A DNA stretch of 64,000 nucleotides, taken from positions 1 to 64,000 of the forward strand of contig JBIJCF010000001.1 in NCBI GenBank assembly GCA_044344795.1, written 5' to 3'. Position 1 is the stretch's first letter. The number at the start of each line of letters is the position of its first letter. The notes beneath the pieces were generated by a model that had not been told where the DNA came from, did not search any database, and saw nothing but the letters and a program-made list of their open reading frames with translations. The DNA comes from GCA-2737665 sp044344795 (lineage in GTDB: Bacteria > Bacteroidota > Bacteroidia > Palsa-965). Position numbers and translations under genes: made by a program. Below are positions 23,763 to 33,000 of the stretch, piece after piece.

Positions 23763-24756
23763 CATAGCGCAATCGATATTGCTCGGTGCCGGTCATTTTC
23801 TCAATGACCTTGCAGCTGCGGTGTTGCTCGCCTACTCAGTCAGAACAGCTGATAGCGGCACCACTTCATTACATTTCACGTTATATGCTGTATTAGCATT
23901 CGCAACTCAATTACCATTCGCACTGTTCATTGATAGATTTCGAATATCGGGAGTTTTGCTACGAGCTGCTTTATTACTGATGCCGCTGCTGATTCCTTTG
24001 AGTTCGTATAATCTAACAGCTGCCGTAATTCTGGCCGGACTAGTTTCGTCGGTATATCATGTTTGTGGAGGTGCACTAAGTGTGGATGGAGAACACAATA
24101 CCGGCTTGCGATCCGGAATATTTAATGCACCGGGAATCATTGGTTTAACTGCGGGTAGTTTCATATTGCCCGAAGTGGCAATTTGGATCATCCCCGCAGC
24201 GTTGCTTATTGCGTGGCTGGTGAACATCAAAACGGAACTACCGCAACGTACATCAGCTTCGCATCAGACTTTTGAGTGGCACGATGTACTCATGTTTGCG
24301 TTATTACTCGTGGTGGCATTTCGATCAGCTATTTGGGATATTTTCCACGTGATGAGTCAAGGTAACAACATAACGTTATGGGGAATTGCAATAGCTGCCT
24401 CTGTCGGTAAATTGGGTGGCGGTTTACTTTCCGATTATCTTAGAACAAGTCGTGTGCTGTTATTAACCTTGATGAGTTCGGCCCTGCTACTTCAGTTCAC
24501 CGACCGTTCAAGAGTATTTCTTTATGTTGGCATTGCCTTACTTCAGGCCAGTATACCTCCTGCGATTTTAGCATTTCGAGCAAGAATTCCTCAGTTGCCC
24601 GGATCGGCAAGCTCACTAGTGTTGGGGTTCGCAGTAGCGTTGGGCGGTATCGTTTACACCCTTGATTTGGAAGCGCTACAACCTTATCTTATTGGAGTTT
24701 ATAGCGTATTACTTGCTATTGTTGGCTTTCGTTTATGGAAGACGAAATCATTTTAA
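23737..24756 (+). CDS. MFS-like membrane transporter
   Basis: This 339-aa protein has about ten hydrophobic helices in two halves. GHFLNDLAAAVLLAY in helix 1 and FIDRFRISG in the helix 2-3 loop resemble the fosmidomycin-resistance/MFS group; DYLRTSRVLLL occupies the equivalent loop of the second half (LGGGLLSDYL). It is shorter than a classic 12-helix MFS (about 400 aa). The substrate cannot be read. It is last in the operon with the microprotein. Its last 9 bp overlap the 3' end of a convergent gene. Confidence 0.65.
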   Translation: MMIFGGRNSIAQSILLGAGHFLNDLAAAVLLAYSVRTADSGTTSLHFTLYAVLAFATQLPFALFIDRFRISGVLLRAALLLMPLLIPLSSYNLTAAVILAGLVSSVYHVCGGALSVDGEHNTGLRSGIFNAPGIIGLTAGSFILPEVAIWIIPAALLIAWLVNIKTELPQRTSASHQTFEWHDVLMFALLLVVAFRSAIWDIFHVMSQGNNITLWGIAIAASVGKLGGGLLSDYLRTSRVLLLTLMSSALLLQFTDRSRVFLYVGIALLQASIPPAILAFRARIPQLPGSASSLVLGFAVALGGIVYTLDLEALQPYLIGVYSVLLAIVGFRLWKTKSF

Positions 24757-25371
24757 CGTAGTTGATTTGCCTACTTTAAGTTCGATGGACTTAATACGTC
24801 CTTTGTCGGTATTGGTTTTCACCATGCGCGCCATCGTATTCACCGTATCCGCCGGAACTGCTTGATTCTCTTTCACGGTTAAAATTTTCTTTTTCACACC
24901 ACCTCGATTCACCGTGTAAAGTCTATTGTGCAGCGCATCCAGTACCATATTATAATCTTCGCGAACAAGAATTCTACCGTTATCGTCGAATGCGAAATAT
25001 AACGTATCTGCATCTGAACGAACACGAGTTTTTAATTCATTTTCCTCCGCAAAATTCACTTGGAGTTCGCCTTCATAATCTGACTTAACGATAAAGACAT
25101 AAACAGGAGGTTGATAGGGTTCGCGTTGATTCAAATACCACAACAATGGACCTAAAACCAAAGCAACTTGGATTAATACTTCCAACTCCCAATCGAATTT
25201 TAGCAACTGCAGAATAAATGCAAACAACAGATAACCACCGGCAGCCGCGGGCACATACCACCAATATGCAGCCATTTCATTTCCTGAAATAGAATGCCAG
25301 GCCATGGAGAATAAAAAAATCACAACGAGTAAATATGCCAACAAAGAAACCGGAGCCGAGTACCACTTCAT
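24748..25371 (-). CDS. Membrane protein of unknown function
   Basis: This 207-aa protein starts at ATG 25371; an ATG six codons further upstream sits against the T-tract of the purS terminator and is less likely. Three N-terminal membrane helices (residues about 5-80: MKWYSAPVSLLAYLLVVIFL; YWWYVPAAAGGYLLFAFIL; LIQVALVLGPLLWYL) precede a soluble beta-rich domain with VYVFIVKSDYEGELQVNFAE and a Lys-rich end. No family recognised. Its stop lies inside the last codons of the convergent MFS-like gene. Confidence 0.7.
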   Translation of the reverse strand: MKWYSAPVSLLAYLLVVIFLFSMAWHSISGNEMAAYWWYVPAAAGGYLLFAFILQLLKFDWELEVLIQVALVLGPLLWYLNQREPYQPPVYVFIVKSDYEGELQVNFAEENELKTRVRSDADTLYFAFDDNGRILVREDYNMVLDALHNRLYTVNRGGVKKKILTVKENQAVPADTVNTMARMVKTNTDKGRIKSIELKVGKSTTLK

Positions 25372-25391
25372 ATTATACTGCGATATCAAAT

Positions 25392-25415
25392 AAAAAACCC
25401 CGTGAATCGGGGTTT
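25392..25415 (-). terminator. purS terminator
   Basis: AAACCCCG (25395-25402) pairs with CGGGGTTT (25408-25415). Read leftward it is followed by TTTTTTATTTG. It sits 6 nt past the purS stop. Confidence 0.9.
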
Positions 25416-25420
25416 ACGAG

Positions 25421-25672
25421 TTATAGTGCTGTAATCTTAAATTCGTAAAATTCCATAATCTGATTCGCCAATAATTTGCGACAAGCTTCATCAACTTTTG
25501 TTTTCGCAATTTCTTCGTTTGGCGCTTCAATTTCAAGCGAAATATGCTTGCCGATACGAACATTTTCGATTTCAGCGAGGCCTAAATTTTTCATTGAACC
25601 GGTAACAGCTTTGCCTTGCGGATCCAAAAGTGCCTTCAACGGCATTACATCAATTTCTGCTTTGAACTTCAT
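25421..25672 (-). CDS. purS: Phosphoribosylformylglycinamidine synthase, PurS subunit
   Basis: This 83-aa protein starts at ATG 25672 (MKFKAEIDVMPLKALLDPQG); an upstream in-frame ATG lies inside the -33 promoter box. PurS bridges PurL and PurQ in the FGAM synthase complex of purine synthesis, step 4. Family residues seen: DPQGKAVTGSMKNLGL, NVRIGKHISLEIEA, and LLANQIMEFYEF at the end. Length is typical (80-85). purQ and purL are not adjacent. Own promoter and terminator. Confidence 0.93.
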   Translation of the reverse strand: MKFKAEIDVMPLKALLDPQGKAVTGSMKNLGLAEIENVRIGKHISLEIEAPNEEIAKTKVDEACRKLLANQIMEFYEFKITAL

Positions 25673-25693
25673 AACATCAGGATTATAACGCTG

Positions 25694-25721
25694 CAAATTT
25701 ACAGCATTTGAGGGCAGCAAA
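25694..25721 (-). promoter_or_regulatory. purS promoter
   Basis: Read leftward: TTTG (25721-25718), 16 nt, TAAATTTG (25701-25694). The gap from -7 to the chosen ATG is 21 nt. It touches the pssA stop codon. Confidence 0.6.
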
Positions 25722-25722
25722 A

Positions 25723-26478
25723 TTATTTTTTACTGACTAAATTATTGACAAATGACAGCAGGATATAAACGATAATTATTAAAGGAATCGCGGCCACCTG
25801 AAGTAGTGCAATCATTGCTAATGATATTCCTAAGAATGTAAATCGTATTTCATTCCCTTTCCAGCCGAACGATTTAAACTTTAGTGCGAATAGCGGCAAT
25901 TCCGCAATCAACAAAAGTGACATCACCACACACAATCCAGCGAGGATATATGGCAGAATACCTATTTCTTCTACTAAGCGATCAATCTTGCAATCCTGCA
26001 GATTTAAATCCGACATAGAACCAATACCCAAAGTAAATTCCATCACTAAAGGAATACTCAATAGTAACATGGCATTAGCCGGAGTCGGCACACCAATGAA
26101 GGAATCTGATTGGCGTGTATCCACGTTAAATTTGGCTAATCGCAGTGCGGAAAACAATGGAATTACTAAAGCAACAAATGGCAGTAAGGAATCGTGAGCG
26201 CCTGCACTTAATTCGAAACGGTTAATTAAATGATACATCGCTACGCCCGGCACCAAACCAAATGAAACAATATCTGCCAGCGAATCCAATTGCTTTCCGA
26301 TTTCCGAAGGTTGTTTTAAAATTCGTGCAGCGAAGCCATCAAAAAAATCGAGCACTGCAGCAAGTAAAACCAGATACGCAGCGGTGATCATATTTCCGGC
26401 AAAAATGGAAAAGATGGCCAAGATGCCACACAACAAATTTCCAAGCGTTATGATGTTAGCTACAGTAAACAATCGCAT
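25723..26478 (-). CDS. pssA: CDP-diacylglycerol-serine O-phosphatidyltransferase
   Basis: This 251-aa membrane enzyme makes phosphatidylserine from CDP-diacylglycerol and serine, the precursor of phosphatidylethanolamine. The CDP-alcohol phosphotransferase signature DG-x2-AR-x8-G-x3-D-x3-D is complete (DFFDGFAARILKQPSEIGKQ, then LDSLAD, near residues 44-68). About seven to eight hydrophobic helices are present, with NIITLGNLLCG at the N-terminus as in the family. A TATCTTTG box ends 4 nt before ATG. The decarboxylase gene is not in the window. Confidence 0.92.
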   Translation of the reverse strand: MRLFTVANIITLGNLLCGILAIFSIFAGNMITAAYLVLLAAVLDFFDGFAARILKQPSEIGKQLDSLADIVSFGLVPGVAMYHLINRFELSAGAHDSLLPFVALVIPLFSALRLAKFNVDTRQSDSFIGVPTPANAMLLLSIPLVMEFTLGIGSMSDLNLQDCKIDRLVEEIGILPYILAGLCVVMSLLLIAELPLFALKFKSFGWKGNEIRFTFLGISLAMIALLQVAAIPLIIIVYILLSFVNNLVSKK

Positions 26479-26482
26479 GCGT

Positions 26483-26490
26483 CAAAGATA
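26483..26490 (-). promoter_or_regulatory. -7 box TATCTTTG, 4 nt before pssA
   Basis: A perfect TAnnTTTG match very close to ATG 26478, predicting little or no 5' leader. Confidence 0.45.
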
Positions 26491-26530
26491 CTGCATTATC
26501 ATCGAGCCGCGCGGAGTGACCTGAAAAGGC

Positions 26531-26538
26531 TATTTTTA
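26531..26538 (+). promoter_or_regulatory. -7 box TATTTTTA, 4 nt before the MBOAT gene
   Basis: TATTTTTA then CCCT then ATG 26543. It is divergent from the pssA box 40 bp away. Confidence 0.4.
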
Positions 26539-26542
26539 CCCT

Positions 26543-27946
26543 ATGCGCTTCAATTCCATGGAGTTTGTGTATTTCCTGCCCGCCGTATTGGTCCTGTACC
26601 AAATATTGCCGGCAGCGTGGAGGCGCATATTGTTGCTGTTAGCGAGTTACTTTTTCTATTCCTTTCACACGCCTTGGTACGGATTGCTATTACTTGCAAC
26701 AACGCTAATTGATTGGTACAGCGCACTACGAATTGATCAAAGTCGTGAAGCAAATTCAAAACGAGTTTGGTTACTCGTTAGCATTGCGACCAATATTGGT
26801 ACGCTCTGCGCTTTTAAATACGCTGCTCTGCTTTACAACACCTTCGGAATAGTATCGAGTGGAATTTCCGGCACTACATGGAATGTTTGGGAAGGACTTA
26901 TCATTCCGGCGGGGTTATCGTTTTATACGTTTCAATCGCTAGGATATACGATTGATGTGTATCGCGGAATGCGTGCAGAGCGCAACATAATACAGTTTGG
27001 TTTATTTGTTTCATTCTTTCCGCAGTTGGTTGCCGGACCTATTGAACGCTACAAAACTTTGGGAACTCAATTGCATAAATGGCCGCGTATAACAACCGAA
27101 AATATAGTTGCGGGAATGCAGCCTTTTCTTTGGGGATTTTTCAAAAAGTTGGTTGTTGCCGATCGCCTTGCAGAATTTGTGAATCCTGTTTTTGCAGATC
27201 CTTATAATTTCTCGGCAGGGACTTTATTTATTGTTGCATTTATGTTTATGATTCAAGTGTATTGCGATTTTTCAGGATACACGGATATCGCAACAGGTGT
27301 TGCCAAGTGGTTAGGGAAAGATTTAGTAGTCAATTGGAGACGACCATTTTTCTCCAAATCCTTGCATGAATTCTGGCAACGAAATCACATCAGCATGACA
27401 TCCTGGTTCCGCGACTACGTGTATATTCCTTTAGGAGGCAACAGAGGCGGACGATTCAAACATTTCAGAGCTATTTTTCTAACATTTTTAATCAGCGGTT
27501 TGTGGCACGGTGCGGGATGGAATTTTGCCATTTGGGGTGCACTTCATGGCTTCGTCTCTATAATCGAAATAGTAATGCGTGATAAAATCAAAGTGCGATT
27601 TCTTGGATCAATCTACCTGTTGACATTTCACGCATTAAGTTTAATTGCATTTCGCAGTTCAGATTTTTCTGGTTTAACGGAATACTATTCGCAGCTTTTT
27701 ACAGGAAGTTGGAATTGGTCTAAACTTTACTCAGAGCTTCGAACGTTAAACGATTTATTCCCATTGCTTTTGACGCTCTTGGGTGTATTGCTATTCGTTG
27801 TGTATGAATATTGCGAAGAACGACAAGTATTGCAGCGAATCATTACGCACCCAACAGCGGCGTTAACGCTGCAAATTTTTATTACCGTGCTCATTTTCGT
27901 GTTAGGCAATTTTAATACTACAGAATTTATCTATTTCCATTTCTGA
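26543..27946 (+). CDS. MBOAT-family O-acyltransferase (AlgI/DltB-like)
   Basis: This 467-aa integral membrane enzyme has about ten helices. Family marks: RFNSMEFVYFLPAVLVLYQ at the start, GLSFYTFQSLGYTIDVYRG, FPQLVAGPIERY, QVYCDFSGYTDIA, FWQRNHISMTSWFRDYVYIP and the catalytic-His motif LISGLWHGAGWNF (near residue 317). MBOAT proteins of this group move acyl groups across the membrane to acetylate or acylate exported polysaccharides or teichoic acids. The next gene, an SGNH-like protein, overlaps its stop as TGATG and is the expected extracytoplasmic partner. The substrate is unknown. Confidence 0.92.
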   Translation: MRFNSMEFVYFLPAVLVLYQILPAAWRRILLLLASYFFYSFHTPWYGLLLLATTLIDWYSALRIDQSREANSKRVWLLVSIATNIGTLCAFKYAALLYNTFGIVSSGISGTTWNVWEGLIIPAGLSFYTFQSLGYTIDVYRGMRAERNIIQFGLFVSFFPQLVAGPIERYKTLGTQLHKWPRITTENIVAGMQPFLWGFFKKLVVADRLAEFVNPVFADPYNFSAGTLFIVAFMFMIQVYCDFSGYTDIATGVAKWLGKDLVVNWRRPFFSKSLHEFWQRNHISMTSWFRDYVYIPLGGNRGGRFKHFRAIFLTFLISGLWHGAGWNFAIWGALHGFVSIIEIVMRDKIKVRFLGSIYLLTFHALSLIAFRSSDFSGLTEYYSQLFTGSWNWSKLYSELRTLNDLFPLLLTLLGVLLFVVYEYCEERQVLQRIITHPTAALTLQIFITVLIFVLGNFNTTEFIYFHF

Positions 27947-28881
27947 TGCGACGTTTGCTCACATATATCGGCGTTTGCATTGCATTATTATATGGTGTAA
28001 GGGCGTTCGTTTATGTCGGAATACGATCCAATTCCTCAGGAGAATTCGACAAACTGAATACTGCATTCAGCACCAAACATGAAACAGATATTTTAATTGT
28101 CGGCAGTTCTCGTGCAGAATGCCAACTCTATCCTCCAATTATAGAAAAATCGTCACGCTTACGAGTGTATAATATTGGTATGACAGGAGCCACTTTGCCA
28201 TTGGTTAAGAGCTGCTATCAAGCCTTTCGCGAAAATAGTCCGGCACCAAAAAAAGTTGTTTTACTCGCAGATATTCATTCATTGGGTGACCGACCGGACA
28301 GCATTTATCATTATCCGCGATACTTTCCATACTTGTCAAATTCCAAGTTATATAAGGGATTAAATGAACTGGACCCGAGGTTTACAGGATTTAAATGGAA
28401 TGCGGCATATAGTCTGGCTCATCTTTCCGACAAGTACAGAAATGCTGCCATACGCGGATTTACCGGTAGAAAAAGCAAGTACGACTATCTATATGCAAAT
28501 GGATACAGTCCATGCGAAGCAGTAATGAATGATAGTACCTTCTTCTCGCTGCGACCTCATGCCTACCCGAACCGTTTACCCGAACATTTTACGCAAGCTT
28601 TGCAAGATTTGGCAGAATTGTGTCGTAGAGACGGAGCGCAACTAATTGTGCTGCTGGCGCCCGTGCATCATACGTACACGAAACAACTTCCGGGATATGA
28701 AGCCCGAATTGCCGAACTTCAGGTATTGTGCGATCAATTACAAATTAGCTGTGGCAACCCTGTATTTTCGGGCAACATGCAGGACCGCAGGCTATACGCT
28801 GATCCGGCGCACTATACTATGAAAGGAGCGCTGCTCTATTCCCTGTATACAGCTAAATTTTTAGGCGCAGTAACGCAATAA
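27946..28881 (+). CDS. SGNH/DltD-like extracytoplasmic partner of the MBOAT protein
   Basis: This 311-aa protein has an N-terminal membrane anchor (residues about 4-24, LLTYIGVCIALLYGVRAFVYV). SGNH-type landmarks follow: ILIVGSSRAECQLYP (Ser of block I), IGMTGAT, and DPAHYTMKGALLYS near the C-terminus (Asp-x-x-His of block V). This arrangement fits the enzymes paired with AlgI/DltB-like proteins (AlgJ/AlgX, DltD, PatB), which transfer or remove acyl groups outside the membrane. Overall similarity to any one of these is low by eye. Confidence 0.65.
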   Translation: MRRLLTYIGVCIALLYGVRAFVYVGIRSNSSGEFDKLNTAFSTKHETDILIVGSSRAECQLYPPIIEKSSRLRVYNIGMTGATLPLVKSCYQAFRENSPAPKKVVLLADIHSLGDRPDSIYHYPRYFPYLSNSKLYKGLNELDPRFTGFKWNAAYSLAHLSDKYRNAAIRGFTGRKSKYDYLYANGYSPCEAVMNDSTFFSLRPHAYPNRLPEHFTQALQDLAELCRRDGAQLIVLLAPVHHTYTKQLPGYEARIAELQVLCDQLQISCGNPVFSGNMQDRRLYADPAHYTMKGALLYSLYTAKFLGAVTQ

Positions 28882-28923
28882 AATCCGCAGTGATTCGTTG
28901 TTGCAAACGTTGATTGAATGCTA

Positions 28924-28931
28924 TATCTTTA
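28924..28931 (+). promoter_or_regulatory. -7 box TATCTTTA before porV2
   Basis: TATCTTTA ends 10 nt before ATG 28942, within the 60-bp gap after the SGNH gene; probable independent promoter. Confidence 0.4.
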
Positions 28932-28941
28932 ACTCATTACC

Positions 28942-30027
28942 ATGAAACTCCGTCTTCTATTTTATTCGCTTGTTGCAACGCTAACCTTTCAGACGCTGCA
29001 TGCTCAGGCTCCAAAATACAGCAATGAATTTCTTGCGATTGGAGTTGGAGCGCGTGCATTAGGCATGGGTAATGCACAGGTAGGTTCCGTTCGTGATGTG
29101 ACTTCCGGATATTGGAATCCCGCGGGTTTAATGGGCATTCGCAATAACATGCAAGTTGGCTTAATGCATTCTGAATATTTCGCTTCTATTGCTAAGTATG
29201 ATTATCTGGGCATTGGCGGTGTTATCGATAGCAGCAGTTCTCTGGGTTTCAGCGTCATTCGTTTTGCGGTTGATGACATTCCAAACACTACGCAACTTAT
29301 TGATGCCGGAGGAAATATCGATTACGACCGTATTACCACATTCTCTTCTCAAGATTACGCTTTCGTATTGAGCTATGCGCGTAAAGCACCCATTCAAGGA
29401 TTAAACTACGGTGTAAATGCAAAAATTATTCGTCGTAAAGTAGGCGACTTTGCAGGTGCATGGGGATTTGGTATAGATGCAGGTGCACAGTACGATTTGC
29501 GTGGCTGGAGATTCGGAGCGGTTGTAAGAGATGTTACTTCTACGTTTAACGCATGGAGTTTCAATTTATCGCAAGATATGATCGATGTGTTTGCAGCCAC
29601 AGGCAATGAAATTCCATCCAACTCTCTGGAATTGACATTACCCAGAATGATTTTTGGAGCCAGTAAGAAATACGTTTTGGGCAGCAAGCAGCTATTTTCA
29701 GTGGAGGGTTCATTGGACATGGTGAACACCTTCGACGGAAAAAGAAATGTGATGCTGCGAACCGGGGTTTGGAGCATGGAGCCAATGTTGGGATTTGAAG
29801 CCGGCTTTAAAGAAATGGTGTATTTGCGTGGTGGTGTTACTAATATTCAAAAAGCGCAAGATATTTTCGGAAAATCAGTTACAACATTCCAACCGAATTT
29901 CGGAATCGGCGTAAAATTTAAATCGCTTTCTATCGATTATGCACTTACCGATATTGGCGATCAATCGGTAGCCCTATACTCCAATGTATTCTCATTACGA
30001 CTCGACATCAATAAAAAGACGAATTAG
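28942..30027 (+). CDS. PorV/PorQ-family T9SS outer-membrane protein (PorV2-like)
   Basis: This 361-aa protein has a signal peptide (MKLRLLFYSLVATLTFQTLHA, about 21 residues) and the family core IGVGARALGMGNAQVGSVRD with SGYWNPAGLMGI, then alternating barrel strands to VFSLRLDINKK. It differs from canonical PorV (which has an APDARAGGMG-type start). Its position directly before, and overlapping by 44 nt, a giant PorU-like peptidase gene matches the PorV2/PorU2 pair described in Bacteroidota. PorV proteins bring T9SS cargo to the PorU sortase complex at the cell surface. Confidence 0.85.
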   Translation: MKLRLLFYSLVATLTFQTLHAQAPKYSNEFLAIGVGARALGMGNAQVGSVRDVTSGYWNPAGLMGIRNNMQVGLMHSEYFASIAKYDYLGIGGVIDSSSSLGFSVIRFAVDDIPNTTQLIDAGGNIDYDRITTFSSQDYAFVLSYARKAPIQGLNYGVNAKIIRRKVGDFAGAWGFGIDAGAQYDLRGWRFGAVVRDVTSTFNAWSFNLSQDMIDVFAATGNEIPSNSLELTLPRMIFGASKKYVLGSKQLFSVEGSLDMVNTFDGKRNVMLRTGVWSMEPMLGFEAGFKEMVYLRGGVTNIQKAQDIFGKSVTTFQPNFGIGVKFKSLSIDYALTDIGDQSVALYSNVFSLRLDINKKTN

Positions 30028-33000
30028 TCCGTATAATACGAGACGATTTAACGCGTTACGAAATAGTAACCGCGCTTATTATTTGATTGTATTGAGTTTA
30101 TTGCTGTGCGGAGGGCTGTTTGCCCAGCCTTTTGGAAATGAATGGATCAATTACAGCCAACGCTATCTGAAAATAAAAGTTGTTAATGATGGTGTATATC
30201 GCATTGATTCCACAACTTTAGCTAATGGCGTAGCATTAACAGGCGGTTCGCTAAGTTCTATTGATCCAAGAAATTTCCAGTTGTTTCGCTTAGGAGCAGA
30301 GCAACCCATGTGGATTGAAGGCGAAAGTGACGGGCAATTTAACAACTCTGATTTTATTGAATTTTACGGTGAACGCAATCGTGGTGAAGCAGATGCAGGA
30401 CTGTACGGTGGCATTGCACAGCAACTCAATCCATACTACAGTTTATTTTCTGATACAGCTATTTATTTTCTGACATGGAACAATGCGATAAATAATTTAC
30501 GTTACTCCTTTTATCAGGATACTGCATTTAGTTTTTACACACCTTCACCCTATTTTTTAAGTAAAGAAATATATGCGGGAAGCATTTACATGCAAGGTGC
30601 TACAGATGGTGTCGGGGTTACTGACCCTCAGTATATTCCGACAGAAGGATTTTATGGACCCGAATTTTATTTCGGGCAGAGCACAACCATTCCATTAACC
30701 TCATCGAGTGCATTTGCCTCAGGTCCTGCTGCACGTCTTAGAGTTCGCGTTGGTTCACACTCCAATGACTTTGCAGTTGCCAACGAAAATACCATTCGTG
30801 TGCAATATAACAATACTGTTTACGACACCACATACGATGGTTATGCAGTGTATACCTACGATCAATTTTTTCCTGCTGCAGATTTGAATGCGGCGCAACT
30901 GCAAGTATCAGTTGCCAGTCTGAATAATTCATCTGCAGGTTCGTCAGGGCGCACGGCTGTTGCTTTTGCAGACCTTACTTATCCGCATACCTGGAACATG
31001 GACAGCAGGACGCGTTATGCCGGTTTACTTCCTGATAATACATTGCAAGGCTCTTCTCTACTCAACATGGTTAACATGGGAGGAGCAGGAGCCGTATACG
31101 TGTATGATAGATTCGGGAACCGACGTATTCCAACAATCTTTGGACCTCAAGGCTTTCAGGCATTAGTACCTAACGGCAATGGTAGCGATAAACCGTTTGT
31201 TGTTTTTATTGAATCCGGAATTCAAAACATTACTTCGTTGACTCCTGCAGGTGCTAATGGCGCGTTTACGAATTATGGCGCAAACCTCGGTGATTCATCG
31301 TTTGTAATTGTTACGCATCGCAAGTTGTGGAATGTTGCTCAGGATTATCAAAGCTATCGTGCTTCAATCGCCGGTGGATCGCATCATGTCATTCTGGCCA
31401 ATGTTGAAGAATTATACGATCAATTTGCCTTTGGAATTCATCATCACGCTAACAGCATTCGTAATTTTTCGGATTATTTAATTCAAAATAGTCCGTCGGC
31501 ACCGCGACATTTATTCCTCTTCGGAAAATCCTATTACACGTACTTATCGCGATCACAACCGTACTACTCCATGTGTCTCGTTCCGACCTACGGTTATCCT
31601 TCCACGGACGTCGGTTTTACAGCAGGTTTAAATGGAACTAATTGGGAACCGGCAATTGCAACAGGACGATTAGCGGCAAAGGATAGCACCGAGGCGCGTT
31701 GGTATTTGGACAAAGTGATTGAATATGAAAATAACGCACCTGCGGAATGGATGAAACATGTATTACACTTCGGAGGGGGAACAAGTACTGCCGAACAAAA
31801 TACATTCAAATATTATTTGCAGACATACGAAGCAACAATTGAAGACACTGCTTTTGGTGGCGTTGTACAAACGTATTTAAAGACGAGTTCAAACCCAATT
31901 CAAATTAATTCGTCTGATACTTTACGTAGAAGAATTGAAGACGGCGTATCCATTATGACTTTTTTTGGACACGCTTCCGGAACAGGATTTGACCAAAGCA
32001 TCGACGACCCGTCAACATATAACAACTTCGATCGTTATCCTTTACTGATCGCCAACTCCTGTTATGCGGGTGATTTACACTCAACAGGAAATAGTTCCAG
32101 CGAAGCCTTCACATTAATCGAAAATAAAGGAACGATTGGTTACATAGCTTCGGTAGGATTGGGAATTGCAGGTTTCTTGGATGCGTATACCTCGAGGTTA
32201 TATAAGGCGATTGGTCAAATCGAATATGGAAATAGCATTGGTGCTTGTATGCAACGTGCAGCTTTTGATGCTCAGAATAGCAATCCATCAAGCTTGTTCA
32301 TGAAAGCGACCATTATGGAAATGACGCTACACGGTGATCCTGCCGTGAAAATTAATTCGTTCAAACAACCGGATTATGTTATTACAAATGCCGATGTTTC
32401 TTTCGATCAAGAAACTTATCCCGATTCGATTATTGTGCATAACGTGGTCAGCAATGTGGGCAAAGCAGTTAACGACACTATTGTAGTGCGTTTGCAACGC
32501 CGTTTACCCAACGGTGATACTGCAACGTACTTCCAACAAGTCCGTGCGCCGTATTATCGCGACACTGTTTCTTTTGTAGTTCCTGTTGATGTGCAGAACG
32601 GAATCGGATTGAATCGTTTTAATATTTACGTTGACTTTTATGGACAAGTTGCTGAATTAAATGAAACCAATAATTACACGATCCCGGATGTAGACTTATT
32701 AATTAAAGGAAGCGCAATCGCGCCAATCTATCCTTATCCGTACGCTGTTATTCCTACGGACACCGTTACACTTAAAGCTTCTACTATCAATGTATTTGAG
32801 CCACAACGAACGTATCGTTTCGAATTGGACACCACAGATTTATTTAACAGCCCATTCAAACAAACCTATGTCATTAACGCACCTGGAGGAGTTGTAACAT
32901 GGAGACCGAATTTATTAGCTACAGACAGCTCAGTGTATTTCTGGCGTGTTAGTCCGGATTCAATTACACCAACTGATGCATTTGTGTGGAGAGAATCATC

